DNA from: Candidatus Methylacidiphilales bacterium
GTDB lineage: Bacteria; Verrucomicrobiota; Verrucomicrobiia; Methylacidiphilales; JANWVL01
Reading direction: 5' to 3'
DNA: 64,000 nucleotides
Assembly (NCBI GenBank): GCA_025056655.1
Contig: JANWVL010000141.1
Location: forward strand, 1 to 64,000
Part shown: positions 16,376-26,001 of the stretch, piece by piece
Position numbering within the stretch: the first letter of the stretch is position 1
Layout of the letters: each line of letters starts with the position of its first letter
Notes under the pieces: generated by a model
Told to the model about the DNA's origin: nothing
The model's database searches: none
Seen by the model: only the letters and a program-made list of their open reading frames with translations
Made by a program: the position numbers and the translations under genes

Positions 16376-18367
16376 TTACATTCTTACCGACCGCCATACG
16401 TGACTGACAATTCGCTTTTGTGATGAGGTTAATGGAGGAAGGGATGGAATCGTTCTAATTTCGTGCGAATCAAGATATTGATTCACCCATTGTTTTAGGG
16501 CTTGCCAACGCTTGTTTTCAAAAGTTGGCGCATGGCGAATTTGCCTCAGAAGGCTGTGCCATTCAGTAATAAGCCGATCCACATCGCCCCGACCAAGATT
16601 TTCTTGTTTGAAAGTGGGGGTCATTTTTCGACCTGTGAGCATTTCTTCAATGTATTCGGCAGCCCCAACACCGTATTGCCATGGCACTCCCAGCATGAGG
16701 TAGCCTTCAATTGTTATACGACCGTATTTAGATTGGCAGACGGTAGCTAAACGGCCAGTCCATCGAGGTTGACTTTCGCAAAAACGATCGGCAGCAAACA
16801 GGTTACCTAGATCAATGACCAGATGATCGATAGGATACTCCTCTTCTTCGATTGCTGCAGCGATAGCCAAACCTTCAGGGCCGACAAAACAACGCGCGAT
16901 TCGTCCGCGAAACGTCAATCGTAGATCATAATCAATCAATCCAATCCGCTGCCATTGCCAGACCATTGTAGGTTCATTCGATGTCGCCTCGCATTCTTCA
17001 CGTAAATAACAGTGCTTACAGCCGGAGAAACGCCGATATCTCCGGCGAACGAGTCGCGCACGTCCTGTATCTGTGAACTGTCCACACGGAAACGCATCAC
17101 GACTTCGATTCGCTAAATTCTCAAGTCCCAACCTCGGTGGAGTGGTGTTGAATAAAGAGGCAGCTTGCTGATACAATTTATTGATATCTAGCCGTTCATG
17201 AGGAAAAGCCTTCTGAAGGAATAGATGCCAAGGAAGCAGGGGAGAACGCCGCAAGGATTGCTCACGCGCTTGACTCATTTTAGCCGAATAGCGCGTGGCT
17301 AGCACGTAGCCTCGCTCATCTAATCCGCGTCGCCCAGCTCTCCCCATCATTTGGAGCAAGCCGTGAGGCGGAATTTCACGGTCTATGCCATCTACTTTGT
17401 AGAATGTATTGGTGATAAGGACTGACCGCAGTGAGAAGTTTATCCCAGAGCTTAGACCTAGTGTAGCCACGACGGCTCGGAGTTGTCCCGCTTTCGCCAG
17501 AGGCTCGATCACTCCAGCTCGCTGAGCGTAGCTCAACCCACTGTGGTGACACCCGATTCGCGCTTTGATCCAGAAACGAAGCTGCTCCGACAGAAGCGCA
17601 TCTTGTTCCTGTGTTAATTCCAAAGGCACTGCTGGCGGCAGACGTGTGGCTAATTGTTGCGCAAGTTTTTCAGCTTCCTTGCGATGGGGCACAAAAATGA
17701 GAACTGGGCCGAGATCTTCGCGAAGTGCACCTGCGACGACTCGTGTCCAAAATCCTTGAATTTCTTTCGGAACAGATGCAGCGAGCGCCTCTCCATCGAT
17801 TTCTTCAAGCGGAACAGGACGGTTCGTATGTCGCACGATTACTGACTCTCTACCGATTTTTTTAAGCCAGTTGGCGATTTCGGTGAGATTTCCAACAGAT
17901 CCACTCATGAGGAGAAGTTGTGTTGTGATGGGGAGCTCTATGACAACGGCCTCGTAGTGGTGGCCGCGATAAGGATCACTGATCCATTGATATTCATCGA
18001 TGACGAGAAGATCGGCTTGGAGTTCTCCTGTGATCAAGCCCATGACAGCTTCCAAGGTCGCCACAATCACAGGTGCATTCGTATTGAGACTGATGTCTCC
18101 CGTCATAATCCCAACTGGCCAGCCTTTGGTTTTCCATTCTAAAAACTTATCGTTAGCAAGAGCCCGTGTCGGCACGGTGTAGATGGCGCGTTTTCTGAAT
18201 TTGTGGGCTTCGACGACCTTTTCAAAGACTAACGTTTTCCCCGCACCAGTAGGTGCTGAGAGAATCACATTTCTGCCATCTAGCAAATATTGAATGGCTT
18301 GCTGTTGCCAAACGTCTGGAATGACGATCTGGGCTAACGTCTGAGATAGATCGTGGAAATGGCTCAA
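16376..18367 (-). CDS. Ski2-like superfamily 2 helicase with a four-cysteine cluster
   Basis: 663 residues. The start is a TTG at 18367, since no in-frame ATG or GTG lies between the upstream stop and the Q-motif-like IVIPDVWQQQAIQYLLDG. Walker A APTGAGKT (38-45), motif Ib-like VPTRALAND, an unusual DEYQ box at 124-127, motif III MSGSV, and motif VI QMMGRAGRRGLDERGYV (339-355) are typical of Ski2/Hel308 helicases. After the RecA2 domain there are four cysteines: C428, then C450, C453 and C459 in SGCKHCYLREEC, a spacing like iron-sulphur or zinc sites. The C-terminal 150 residues are unfamiliar. It lies 5 bases downstream of the oxidoreductase gene. Role in DNA repair or RNA processing is not settled by the sequence. 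Confidence 0.8.
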   Translation of the reverse strand: MSHFHDLSQTLAQIVIPDVWQQQAIQYLLDGRNVILSAPTGAGKTLVFEKVVEAHKFRKRAIYTVPTRALANDKFLEWKTKGWPVGIMTGDISLNTNAPVIVATLEAVMGLITGELQADLLVIDEYQWISDPYRGHHYEAVVIELPITTQLLLMSGSVGNLTEIANWLKKIGRESVIVRHTNRPVPLEEIDGEALAASVPKEIQGFWTRVVAGALREDLGPVLIFVPHRKEAEKLAQQLATRLPPAVPLELTQEQDALLSEQLRFWIKARIGCHHSGLSYAQRAGVIEPLAKAGQLRAVVATLGLSSGINFSLRSVLITNTFYKVDGIDREIPPHGLLQMMGRAGRRGLDERGYVLATRYSAKMSQAREQSLRRSPLLPWHLFLQKAFPHERLDINKLYQQAASLFNTTPPRLGLENLANRSRDAFPCGQFTDTGRARLVRRRYRRFSGCKHCYLREECEATSNEPTMVWQWQRIGLIDYDLRLTFRGRIARCFVGPEGLAIAAAIEEEEYPIDHLVIDLGNLFAADRFCESQPRWTGRLATVCQSKYGRITIEGYLMLGVPWQYGVGAAEYIEEMLTGRKMTPTFKQENLGRGDVDRLITEWHSLLRQIRHAPTFENKRWQALKQWVNQYLDSHEIRTIPSLPPLTSSQKRIVSHVWRSVRM

Positions 18368-18372
18368 TGCTA

Positions 18373-21300
18373 CTAGGCAACAAGTGTAAGAGAGCTTTTC
18401 TCTATGGAAACCTGTTTATCTCTAGAAGCGATGCGCTGCAGTAGTTCAGCAGCCTGTTTTTTACAGGCCTCCATTTTGGGGTAGCGAACTTCACGATACC
18501 CCGTCGCTTGCTCTGGAAGCCGCAATATTTCAAGCCAGAGTGCGTATTGTTCTTTTTCTAGATTCTGTGCATTGAAGCTTTCTGCAATCTGAAAATACCA
18601 ATCGCGAAAAGCTTTTTCTTTTGCATGCCACTCAGGCAAAAGCTTTCTGAGAAATTTAGCTTCGCGCATAAGTCTTAACATCCAAGGCTGCGTCCGAATG
18701 TGGAATCGAATTTTGAATGAACCAAAAGCGAATTCGGGGCGGTTGAGATGGCGATAGATTACTTTATCGCCCAGTGCGGGATCGATATTGTAGCGCTCTC
18801 GATCGCGCGCGTATTTTTCCTCGGAGGTTAGTAGTTCTGCGACATAGATTTCATCTTTGATAGCCATAACACGGTGCAGATTCCATAGTGCCGCCCGTGT
18901 AGCAGCATAGCCGAATTCTTTTTTATCGCGGCGGTGAATCCGCGTAAGACGATTCAAATAATCTTCTGCATAGGGGATAGATTCGTATCGGATAAGGTCG
19001 TAGATTCGTTGAGCTAAGAGCTTTTTTTCTTCGTCGTTGAGTTCGAGGACGGCATCAGCATGGGCCATGAGTTTCCAATAGCCCTGGGCGATGGCGTTAC
19101 CCCTTTTTGAAGGATAACGTTTTTTGAGAAGCTCGGCGTTTTCATGGATGACCTCTTGATATGTGTGCGAAAGTTTTGGACGCGAATTTTGCGATTCAAT
19201 TACAAGGTATCGTCCGAGGTTGAAGGCGGTGTAGTTTTCGCTTGCGGCTCCGCCCATAGTTTCTCGGATCGCCCACTCGATGGAGGCCAGCGTCAATGGA
19301 AGTTGCCCACGCTGGTATGCGACGCCGAGCATAATGATATTAGCGTAGAGTTTGGTGCCGAAGAGACGTTCTGAGTAGTCAGAGATATCTGCGCTGAAAT
19401 ACTCATCGGCGCGGGTGTAGCGGCGTATGGTCGCTTCTAGTGCCTGAACACAAAAATCATCTTTTCCAAGTAAGGATAATATAGTGGGAGTCTTAGCAGT
19501 GTTAATGATCGCAACAGTGCGAGAAGGAGAGCCGACGCGCTGGTTAACCGACGGATCAAGTCCACGAGCAGCTTCAAGTGCATCCAAGCCAAGAATCAGG
19601 TCCGCTTTTCCATAGGGGATGATGAGTGAAGTGTGGTCGATGTGTTGTTGACGAAAAGTAATTTGGGAGTAAACGCCGCCGTTGCGTATCGCTAAGCCAT
19701 TTTTATCGCTAAAGAGCACGTTGTATCCTTCCCGATGGCCAGCGCGCACCAGGACAGCTGTGGCACTAGCGATGCCCATGCCGCCTACACCGGCAATATA
19801 GACGCTCCAAGAGTCGGTGATTTTTTTGATGGTCGGTTTGGGGAAAGAGGTCGGATCAATTTCGGGAATCCGATTGCGAGGCTTTGCCTGTCGCACGATC
19901 GTCACTTCTTCAAACGAAGGGCAAGCATGAATCTTTGTGCAAGCGGTATCCGCTACGCACCAAGAGAGGTCGGTCTGAATCTTTCTGCCGTAAGGGGTTT
20001 CTAGAAAAGTGAGACCGGGACACCCCGTAGCTTTAGTGCATTCCAGACAGTATTCGCAGACTTCGGGTGTGATGTTGATAACCGTCTTGCGTCGGAGGAA
20101 ACCGTTTTTTTTGATTTCAAGACGCTCTTCACGGCTTCGACGACGATGAAACGTTATGCCACATTCCTTGTCTGCAATGATCACTTTGACGCCGGGCTTG
20201 AGAATCGTGTCTTCGAGGAGTTGCCGATATTGCTCACGAAATGCTGGATTTGTACGAATCACCTCGACTCCGGGGGTTTCGATCATAGCTTGAACGATTT
20301 TCTCTATGTGTTGAACAGGGGTGTGGTTGCCTAGTAGATCGTAATCGAGCTCAGGAGTGGTCTGGTGACCGGTCATCGCGGTCGTTTTGTTGTCGAGGAT
20401 GATGTAGGTGATGTCTTGTCGATTTTTAATTGAGTTGGAAATAGCAACTTGGCCTGAATGGAAAAATGTGGAGTCGCCCATGAAGACGACTTGTTTATTT
20501 GTGATGAAGGGATCGATTCCTGCACCTGTGCCACCGCCCAGACCCATACCGGAGTAGTTATGCATGAGGTCTTTGGTAGGCTCAAACATGAGCATGGTGT
20601 AACAGCCCGTATCACCATGGAAGACGAGATCAATTGGTTCTCTTCGATGCTTCGTGCGCATGTAATTTTCATCGCGAAAGTCCTTTTTCACTTCGACAAG
20701 CACTGAAGCGGTATCGCGATGAGGACAGCCTGCGCAAAAAGTGGGGGTGCGCGCAGCGAGCCGAACATCGAATCGAGACGTCTCCTGAATGAGAGCAAGC
20801 TCGCTGTCTAGGCGATCATGTTTTTCTGGCGGTAAAGCCGGCTTGAGGAGCGGAATAAGTCTTTCTATAACGATGGAAGGATTTAAACCGCGCGATTCAG
20901 GAAACGCTTCAAATGGGGCTGGGAATCTCTTCCCATAGAGAGGAATCGAAATTCGAGCTTGTGAGAGGATAGTAGCGATCTGTTCCTCGATGAAGCCACG
21001 GCGTTCCTCCACGATGATTAACGATTCACAACGGGAAGCGAAGTCTTCGATCAGGTGGGGAGAGATGGGGTAGGTCAAACCAAGTTTCAATACTGGGAAT
21101 TGATCATCGAGGGCGAGTTCGTGCAAAGCGTGATTAAGATATGATGCAGCGAGGCCGGCGCTAATAAAACCGAAGCGGTAGCGTTTGGAAGGTGACTGCG
21201 CCGGTAGGGTAATTTTATTGATGTTGAGCGACTCGCTAATTTCCCAGAGGCGTTGATAGCGTTCGGGAAGGGATTGTTCCCTCCTCCAAGTGCGCGGCGG

Positions 21301-21963
21301 AAGAAGAACCATCTTTTCAAAATCTACTCGCCGTGTATCGAGACATATAGGCTGTTGTGTGTTGATTTTTGAAAAATGATTCCGACGAGTGAGGACTGAT
21401 CCGCCTCCGTCGGCTTGGTTGGTGGTGATGAGATAGCCGATGTAGAGCTCAGCACCGCGGGCCATTTTGAAAGCTAGATCAACCCAATCTTTAATTTCTT
21501 GATTGGTCGAGGGCTCAAGGACAGGCATGTGAAGATGTTTGAATAAGTAACGTGAATCAGCAGGGACTTGTGTGGAATCGCTCCATGGGTCGTCTCCAAC
21601 AACAACAATCGCTCCGCCTTCAGGATGAGAGCCTGCAAGATTTCCTAATGCAAGTGCATCAGACGCTACATGCAAACCTACGGATTTCATGACGGCAACC
21701 GCACGCAAAGCCGCCATTTGCGAGCCGTTGAGCATCGCTGCTGAGAGGGCTTCGTTGTTTGCGATCGTCGCATGTATCCCGTGTGCCTTGAGAAGCTCTG
21801 CAATGTTCTCGACTGTATCGAAGAAACCTGCTACGGGCGAACCTGGATATCCTGTCCAGAGATGAGTGCCTCCCTCTGACTCTAGGAGTCCTTTTACAAG
21901 AAGTTCATTTCCAGTGTAGACTTCGACTCCTTCCTCTTTCAAAAAGCGAGGGTCAATTTTCAT
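18373..21963 (-). CDS. Indolepyruvate:ferredoxin oxidoreductase, fused alpha-beta form with C-terminal extension
   Basis: 1196 residues. Order of domains: pyruvate-flavodoxin oxidoreductase-type N-terminal domain (about 15-260; TGYPGSPVAGFFDT); TPP-binding domain (about 405-600) with CAGCPHRD (410-416), GDTGCYTM and MGDSTFFHSG; a ferredoxin-like segment with Cys636, 639, 642, 648 and 669, 675, 681; the gamma/IorB domain from about 717 (VYIAGVGGMGIASATAVL); and a C-terminal helical region of about 290 residues. The enzyme oxidatively decarboxylates aryl 2-oxoacids to acyl-CoA, passing electrons to ferredoxin. Normally IorA and IorB are separate; the fusion is known in some bacteria. It precedes the helicase by 5 bases. 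ATG start at 21963. Confidence 0.9.
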   Translation of the reverse strand: MKIDPRFLKEEGVEVYTGNELLVKGLLESEGGTHLWTGYPGSPVAGFFDTVENIAELLKAHGIHATIANNEALSAAMLNGSQMAALRAVAVMKSVGLHVASDALALGNLAGSHPEGGAIVVVGDDPWSDSTQVPADSRYLFKHLHMPVLEPSTNQEIKDWVDLAFKMARGAELYIGYLITTNQADGGGSVLTRRNHFSKINTQQPICLDTRRVDFEKMVLLPPRTWRREQSLPERYQRLWEISESLNINKITLPAQSPSKRYRFGFISAGLAASYLNHALHELALDDQFPVLKLGLTYPISPHLIEDFASRCESLIIVEERRGFIEEQIATILSQARISIPLYGKRFPAPFEAFPESRGLNPSIVIERLIPLLKPALPPEKHDRLDSELALIQETSRFDVRLAARTPTFCAGCPHRDTASVLVEVKKDFRDENYMRTKHRREPIDLVFHGDTGCYTMLMFEPTKDLMHNYSGMGLGGGTGAGIDPFITNKQVVFMGDSTFFHSGQVAISNSIKNRQDITYIILDNKTTAMTGHQTTPELDYDLLGNHTPVQHIEKIVQAMIETPGVEVIRTNPAFREQYRQLLEDTILKPGVKVIIADKECGITFHRRRSREERLEIKKNGFLRRKTVINITPEVCEYCLECTKATGCPGLTFLETPYGRKIQTDLSWCVADTACTKIHACPSFEEVTIVRQAKPRNRIPEIDPTSFPKPTIKKITDSWSVYIAGVGGMGIASATAVLVRAGHREGYNVLFSDKNGLAIRNGGVYSQITFRQQHIDHTSLIIPYGKADLILGLDALEAARGLDPSVNQRVGSPSRTVAIINTAKTPTILSLLGKDDFCVQALEATIRRYTRADEYFSADISDYSERLFGTKLYANIIMLGVAYQRGQLPLTLASIEWAIRETMGGAASENYTAFNLGRYLVIESQNSRPKLSHTYQEVIHENAELLKKRYPSKRGNAIAQGYWKLMAHADAVLELNDEEKKLLAQRIYDLIRYESIPYAEDYLNRLTRIHRRDKKEFGYAATRAALWNLHRVMAIKDEIYVAELLTSEEKYARDRERYNIDPALGDKVIYRHLNRPEFAFGSFKIRFHIRTQPWMLRLMREAKFLRKLLPEWHAKEKAFRDWYFQIAESFNAQNLEKEQYALWLEILRLPEQATGYREVRYPKMEACKKQAAELLQRIASRDKQVSIEKSSLTLVA

Positions 21964-22036
21964 TTAGGTAGGGTAGATTTTAGTCGCTCTGCGTCAAGAG
22001 CTGGCGGGTCGGAGTGGGTTTATTGAGTAGCAAACA

Positions 22037-22681
22037 TTACTTTTGAGCCTTTGTCCAATCGTCCAGAAATTTCTTTAACCCAATGTCTGTGAGTGGATGT
22101 TTGAAGATTTGTTGAAGCACTGACCACGGTGCCGTGATGACATCACTGCCAATTTTTGCGGCACGATAAAAGTGTAGAGGAGAGCGAACTGAGGCTGTGA
22201 GGATTTCAGTCGTAAATCCATAGTTGTCGTAAATAGTGCGGATATCGTTGATCAACTCCATGCCGTCGTGGCCTATATCATCAAGCCGTCCTACAAATGG
22301 ACTGATGTAGGTCGCTCCAGCTTTTGCCGCTAAAAGTGCTTGGTTAGCTGAAAAGCAAAGTGTGACGTTGGTGGGAATACCCTTGTCTGTAAAATGACGG
22401 ACGGCCTTTAAGCCTTCGGGAATCAGGGGCACCTTGATAACAATATTTTTGTGCCAACTCGCAATCGCCTCGCCTTCCTTGATCATTTCTGGGGCGGTCA
22501 GGCTTACTATTTCTGCGCTGATCGGACCATCTACCAGAGCAGCGATTTCTTCGATAAGCTGACGAAACGGTTTTCCACTTTGGGCGACAAGAGATGGATT
22601 CGTCGTGACGCCGTCAATAATGCCCATGGCCACGGCTTCGCGGATCTGACCAAGGTCGGCTGAGTCTATAAAGATCTTCAT
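22037..22681 (-). CDS. tal: Transaldolase, fructose-6-phosphate aldolase-like (small type)
   Basis: 214 residues, the length of the small TalC/MipB-type transaldolases. The N-terminus [25 protein letters not shown], the Schiff-base Lys83 in [31 protein letters not shown] and [11 protein letters not shown] are all canonical. It moves dihydroxyacetone units in the pentose phosphate pathway. Directly downstream of pgi (23 bases), giving a small sugar-phosphate module inside the longer minus-strand run. Confidence 0.93.
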   Translation of the reverse strand: MKIFIDSADLGQIREAVAMGIIDGVTTNPSLVAQSGKPFRQLIEEIAALVDGPISAEIVSLTAPEMIKEGEAIASWHKNIVIKVPLIPEGLKAVRHFTDKGIPTNVTLCFSANQALLAAKAGATYISPFVGRLDDIGHDGMELINDIRTIYDNYGFTTEILTASVRSPLHFYRAAKIGSDVITAPWSVLQQIFKHPLTDIGLKKFLDDWTKAQK

Positions 22682-22704
22682 AACTTGAAGTAGGTTGGAT
22701 GACG

Positions 22705-24123
22705 CTAGAGTGAGATTAAAAATTCGCTTTTGGGTTTAGGTGCTTGAGTGACTTCTTTAGCTTTAGCTTCATATCCTTCGCGCCCCATGAGGCCGTAGGC
22801 ATACTGCTTTCCCGCTTCTACACCCGGCTGATCAAAGGCATTTATGTCGTAAAGCTCGCCCGCGTAAGCGGTTTGTAACTCCAGAAGCATAAGCAGCGCG
22901 CCGACTGTGCGAGGTGAAATTTCTGAAAGTTTTATTGCGCAGGTAGGACGTTGAGCATTTTGAAGCGCGAGTTGCGTAGCGGTGTATTCTGCCTCTAGGA
23001 GCTCATTCAGCGTGTGTCCGGCAAGGTATTGGATGGAGGTCTGGTAAGTCATAGTCTCTGGAATGTATATGCGGTGATGAAACTTTTCTGTGGAGAGAAA
23101 CGTTATTACCTTGTCGTAGGGACCTTCCATATAAAGCTGGAGTTGAGAGTGTTGATCAGTAACGCCGAGGGATTTGCAAGGGGTCTGTCCAGTATATATC
23201 TTTTGACCTTTTCGGTTATGGGCTTTGCCGAGACTTTCTGCCCAAAGTTGACGGAACCAATCTGCGATATCTTTCAGAGCGTGAGCGTAAGGCATCATGA
23301 TTTGGATATTTTTGTTTTTAGCTGTGTGCATGAGATAGTGATACCCCGCCGCAGTGAGTGCGGGATTTTTTTCGGGAGATTTGGCAGTCATGCATGCACG
23401 CTCCATTGCGGCAGCGCCAGACAGTAGATCGTGGATGTCAATGCCGCTAACAGAAGCTGAGAGGAGACCAACTGCGCTAAGGACTGAGAAGCGGCCTCCT
23501 ACGTTGGAAGGAATAGGCAGCGTTTCAAATCCTTCAACTTCTGCGATCGCTCGAAGCGAGCCATGCTGGGGATCTGTTGTGATCAGAAAATGGCGGCGTG
23601 CTTTTTTAGGCCCGAGTTTTTTGAAGAGGAGTTCCTTTATCCACATGAAAATAGACATGATTTCAACAGTGTCGCCCGATTTGCTGATGACGTTGAAGAA
23701 GGTTTTCTTGAGGTCGAGAGTGTCAAGAAGGCCTGCCAGGCGATCTGGATCGATATTGTCGGGAACGTGTATGGTTGGGACTTTGCCACGTTTCTTCCAT
23801 GAGATTTCGTTGTGATACGGATGTCGAAGTGCGGTATGTAGAGCGATATTACCGAGTGCTGAACCCCCGATTCCGATAACAACGAAAGTGTCGAACTTGT
23901 TGCGAATCTTTTTTGCAATTTTAGAAATATGGTCGGCAAGGGCTAAGTCGTAGGGTAAATCTAAAAATCCAATTTGTTGAGACTGCCGAAGCTGGAGTAT
24001 GGCCCTGTGTGCTGCGACAAGTCGAGGCTTCAGGGCTTCCCATTCTTTTGGCGTGATGCCATGGGTGGCGCCGATCCGTTCAGATCGAAGACCGTTGAAA
24101 TCATAAGTGATGCCTATTTTCAT
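22705..24123 (-). CDS. pgi: Glucose-6-phosphate isomerase
   Basis: 472 residues. Sugar-phosphate-binding SIS motifs are present: [16 protein letters not shown] (about 83-98), [27 protein letters not shown], the catalytic Glu region [15 protein letters not shown], and [16 protein letters not shown] with the active-site His. The C-terminal helix holds [16 protein letters not shown]. The length fits the shorter bacterial/archaeal type. It interconverts glucose- and fructose-6-phosphate. Located between fabG (67 bases upstream) and transaldolase (23 bases downstream). Confidence 0.95.
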   Translation of the reverse strand: MKIGITYDFNGLRSERIGATHGITPKEWEALKPRLVAAHRAILQLRQSQQIGFLDLPYDLALADHISKIAKKIRNKFDTFVVIGIGGSALGNIALHTALRHPYHNEISWKKRGKVPTIHVPDNIDPDRLAGLLDTLDLKKTFFNVISKSGDTVEIMSIFMWIKELLFKKLGPKKARRHFLITTDPQHGSLRAIAEVEGFETLPIPSNVGGRFSVLSAVGLLSASVSGIDIHDLLSGAAAMERACMTAKSPEKNPALTAAGYHYLMHTAKNKNIQIMMPYAHALKDIADWFRQLWAESLGKAHNRKGQKIYTGQTPCKSLGVTDQHSQLQLYMEGPYDKVITFLSTEKFHHRIYIPETMTYQTSIQYLAGHTLNELLEAEYTATQLALQNAQRPTCAIKLSEISPRTVGALLMLLELQTAYAGELYDINAFDQPGVEAGKQYAYGLMGREGYEAKAKEVTQAPKPKSEFLISL

Positions 24124-24190
24124 ACCTATATAAAGAGCTGAAGGCTCATGGGCTGTAGCTGTAATATTCAGCAGACAACGAATAGCGTGA

Positions 24191-24931
24191 TTAGCTCATC
24201 ACCATACCGCCATCAACTACAAAGGATTGTCCAGTAATATAATCGGCTTGAGAGCTAGCAAGGAAGGCCACAAGGTGAGCGACATCTTCCGGTTTCCCAA
24301 AGCGTCTGAGCGGAATCTGCTCGAGTATTTTGTTTTTGATCTCATCAGGCAACACACTAGTCATATCCGTCTCGATGAAGCCTGGACAGACAGCGTTGCA
24401 TGTGATGTTGCGAGAGGCAAGCTCACGTGCAATGGATTTGGTGAAGCCGATAAGTCCTGCTTTTGAGGCAGCATAGTTGGCTTGGCCGGTATTACCAATC
24501 AATCCGATGACAGAGGAAATGTTAATTATCTTTCCATATCGTGCACGCATCATAGTGCGGATGACCGCCTGAGTCCAAAGGAAGGCTCCTTTGAGATTAG
24601 TGTTTATAACGGCATCCCAGTCTTCCGTTTTCATGCGCATCAGGAGAGTGTCACGCGTGATGCCAGCGTTATTGACCAATACGTCAATACGCCCCCACTC
24701 GTTTTCAATTTGAGTAACAGCTTCTTCGATTGCCGACGCTTGGGTCACATCCACAGAGAATGCGCGGGCGTTTCCACTCTTTTCTTTAATCGTTGAGACC
24801 GTATCGTTAAGTTGCTCAAGTGACCGACCAACGCAAGCTACGGTATAGCCATGCGAGGCTAGATTTAAGGCAATGGCGCGGCCGATTCCTCGACTAGCGC
24901 CAGTGACGATGGCTATGGGATTTGGATGCAT
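24191..24931 (-). CDS. fabG: FabG, 3-oxoacyl-ACP reductase
   Basis: 246 residues, a short-chain dehydrogenase with NADP-binding GASRGIGRAIALNL (11-24), the NNAG motif at 87-90 and catalytic Ser140, Tyr153, Lys157 (YAASK). The C-terminus DYITGQSFVVDGGMVMS is the standard FabG ending. It reduces 3-oxoacyl-ACP in fatty acid elongation. It follows fabD by 33 bases; no acpP or fabF is next to it, unlike many fab clusters. No Shine-Dalgarno is seen: a run of C bases precedes the ATG. Confidence 0.93.
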   Translation of the reverse strand: MHPNPIAIVTGASRGIGRAIALNLASHGYTVACVGRSLEQLNDTVSTIKEKSGNARAFSVDVTQASAIEEAVTQIENEWGRIDVLVNNAGITRDTLLMRMKTEDWDAVINTNLKGAFLWTQAVIRTMMRARYGKIINISSVIGLIGNTGQANYAASKAGLIGFTKSIARELASRNITCNAVCPGFIETDMTSVLPDEIKNKILEQIPLRRFGKPEDVAHLVAFLASSQADYITGQSFVVDGGMVMS

Positions 24932-24964
24932 AAGAATGAAGGGGGGGGCTGTTAGGATAAGTTA

Positions 24965-25897
24965 TTATTGAGATATAGTTTCGATCAATCTCTCAAGCTC
25001 TTCAAGCGTTGCAACGCTCCGGCACGAGACTTCAGGATTGATGCGCTTGCAAAAACCAGCTAGCACACCGCCTGGCCCAAGCTCGATAAATTCCTGGACA
25101 CCGGATTGAATGAGATTACGAATGGTTTGCTCCCATTTGACCGACCCTGTGATTTGTTGTTTGAGAGTCTGACGAATTTCAGAGGGAGTGTTTACAGGTT
25201 GTGCATGCACGTTAGCCCATACGGGGACTCTAGGCACTTCGATTTGTGCCTCATCAATAAATGGAGCCAAGGCATCTTGCGCTGATTGCATCAGACGGGA
25301 GTGATAAGCTCCTGCTACGTTGAGAGGAATGACACGCTTGATGCCATATTGCTGTGCTAAGGAAGGGAGTAATTGCATACGGTTGCTTTCACCCGAAAGA
25401 ACGATTTGCCCTGGAGCATTGAAATTAGCAACATCTACACCAGCTTGGTCAGCGATTTTTCGTGCGGTCTCTTCATCTGCGCCAATGAGAGCAGTCATCC
25501 CACCGTGAGTTGCCTCGCAAGCCTTTTGCATAAACTCAGCACGACTACGAACTAGCCGAAGCCCTTGAGAAAAAGAAAAAGTGCCTGCCGCAGCATGCGC
25601 AGTGTATTCACCCAGTGATAGTCCTGCATAGGCAGTTATAATCAGGGACGGCAGCCTTTGGACGAGAAGCGAATGTAAGGCGTAACCGTGTAGGTATAAC
25701 GCAGGTTGACAGTGCGCCGTCTGAGTGAGTAGTCCCTCTGGACCTTCAAATGAGATTTTGGAAATCGAATATCCTAAAATTTGATCAGCCTGCTCATAAA
25801 GAGCGCGAATGGAAGGCATGCGATGATACAGATCTGCTCCCATCCCTACTTTTTGAGCGCCTTGGCCAGCAAAGAGGATCGCCCGTTTGATTAACAT
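24965..25897 (-). CDS. fabD: FabD, malonyl-CoA:ACP transacylase
   Basis: 310 residues from the ATG at 25897; an upstream in-frame GTG (25933) would add 12 residues that do not resemble the family. The N-terminus is KRAILFAGQGAQKVGMG, the active-site Ser94 lies in AGLSLGEYTA, and Leu/Gln/Arg motifs such as LVRSRAEFMQ and the late NVAGAYHS with the catalytic His are present. It loads malonyl groups on ACP. It is the first gene of the long minus-strand run ending at fabH and is divergent from the MFS transporter. Confidence 0.93.
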   Translation of the reverse strand: MLIKRAILFAGQGAQKVGMGADLYHRMPSIRALYEQADQILGYSISKISFEGPEGLLTQTAHCQPALYLHGYALHSLLVQRLPSLIITAYAGLSLGEYTAHAAAGTFSFSQGLRLVRSRAEFMQKACEATHGGMTALIGADEETARKIADQAGVDVANFNAPGQIVLSGESNRMQLLPSLAQQYGIKRVIPLNVAGAYHSRLMQSAQDALAPFIDEAQIEVPRVPVWANVHAQPVNTPSEIRQTLKQQITGSVKWEQTIRNLIQSGVQEFIELGPGGVLAGFCKRINPEVSCRSVATLEELERLIETISQ

Positions 25898-26001
25898 AAT
25901 TAAGAAATCTAGGCACTTAGCAAATATTAGCACTGATGGAAAGAAACGTTTCGAGCTAGGAGCTTGATGGAAGATAGCATTTGTTGCAGATTCTCGTGGA
26001 T

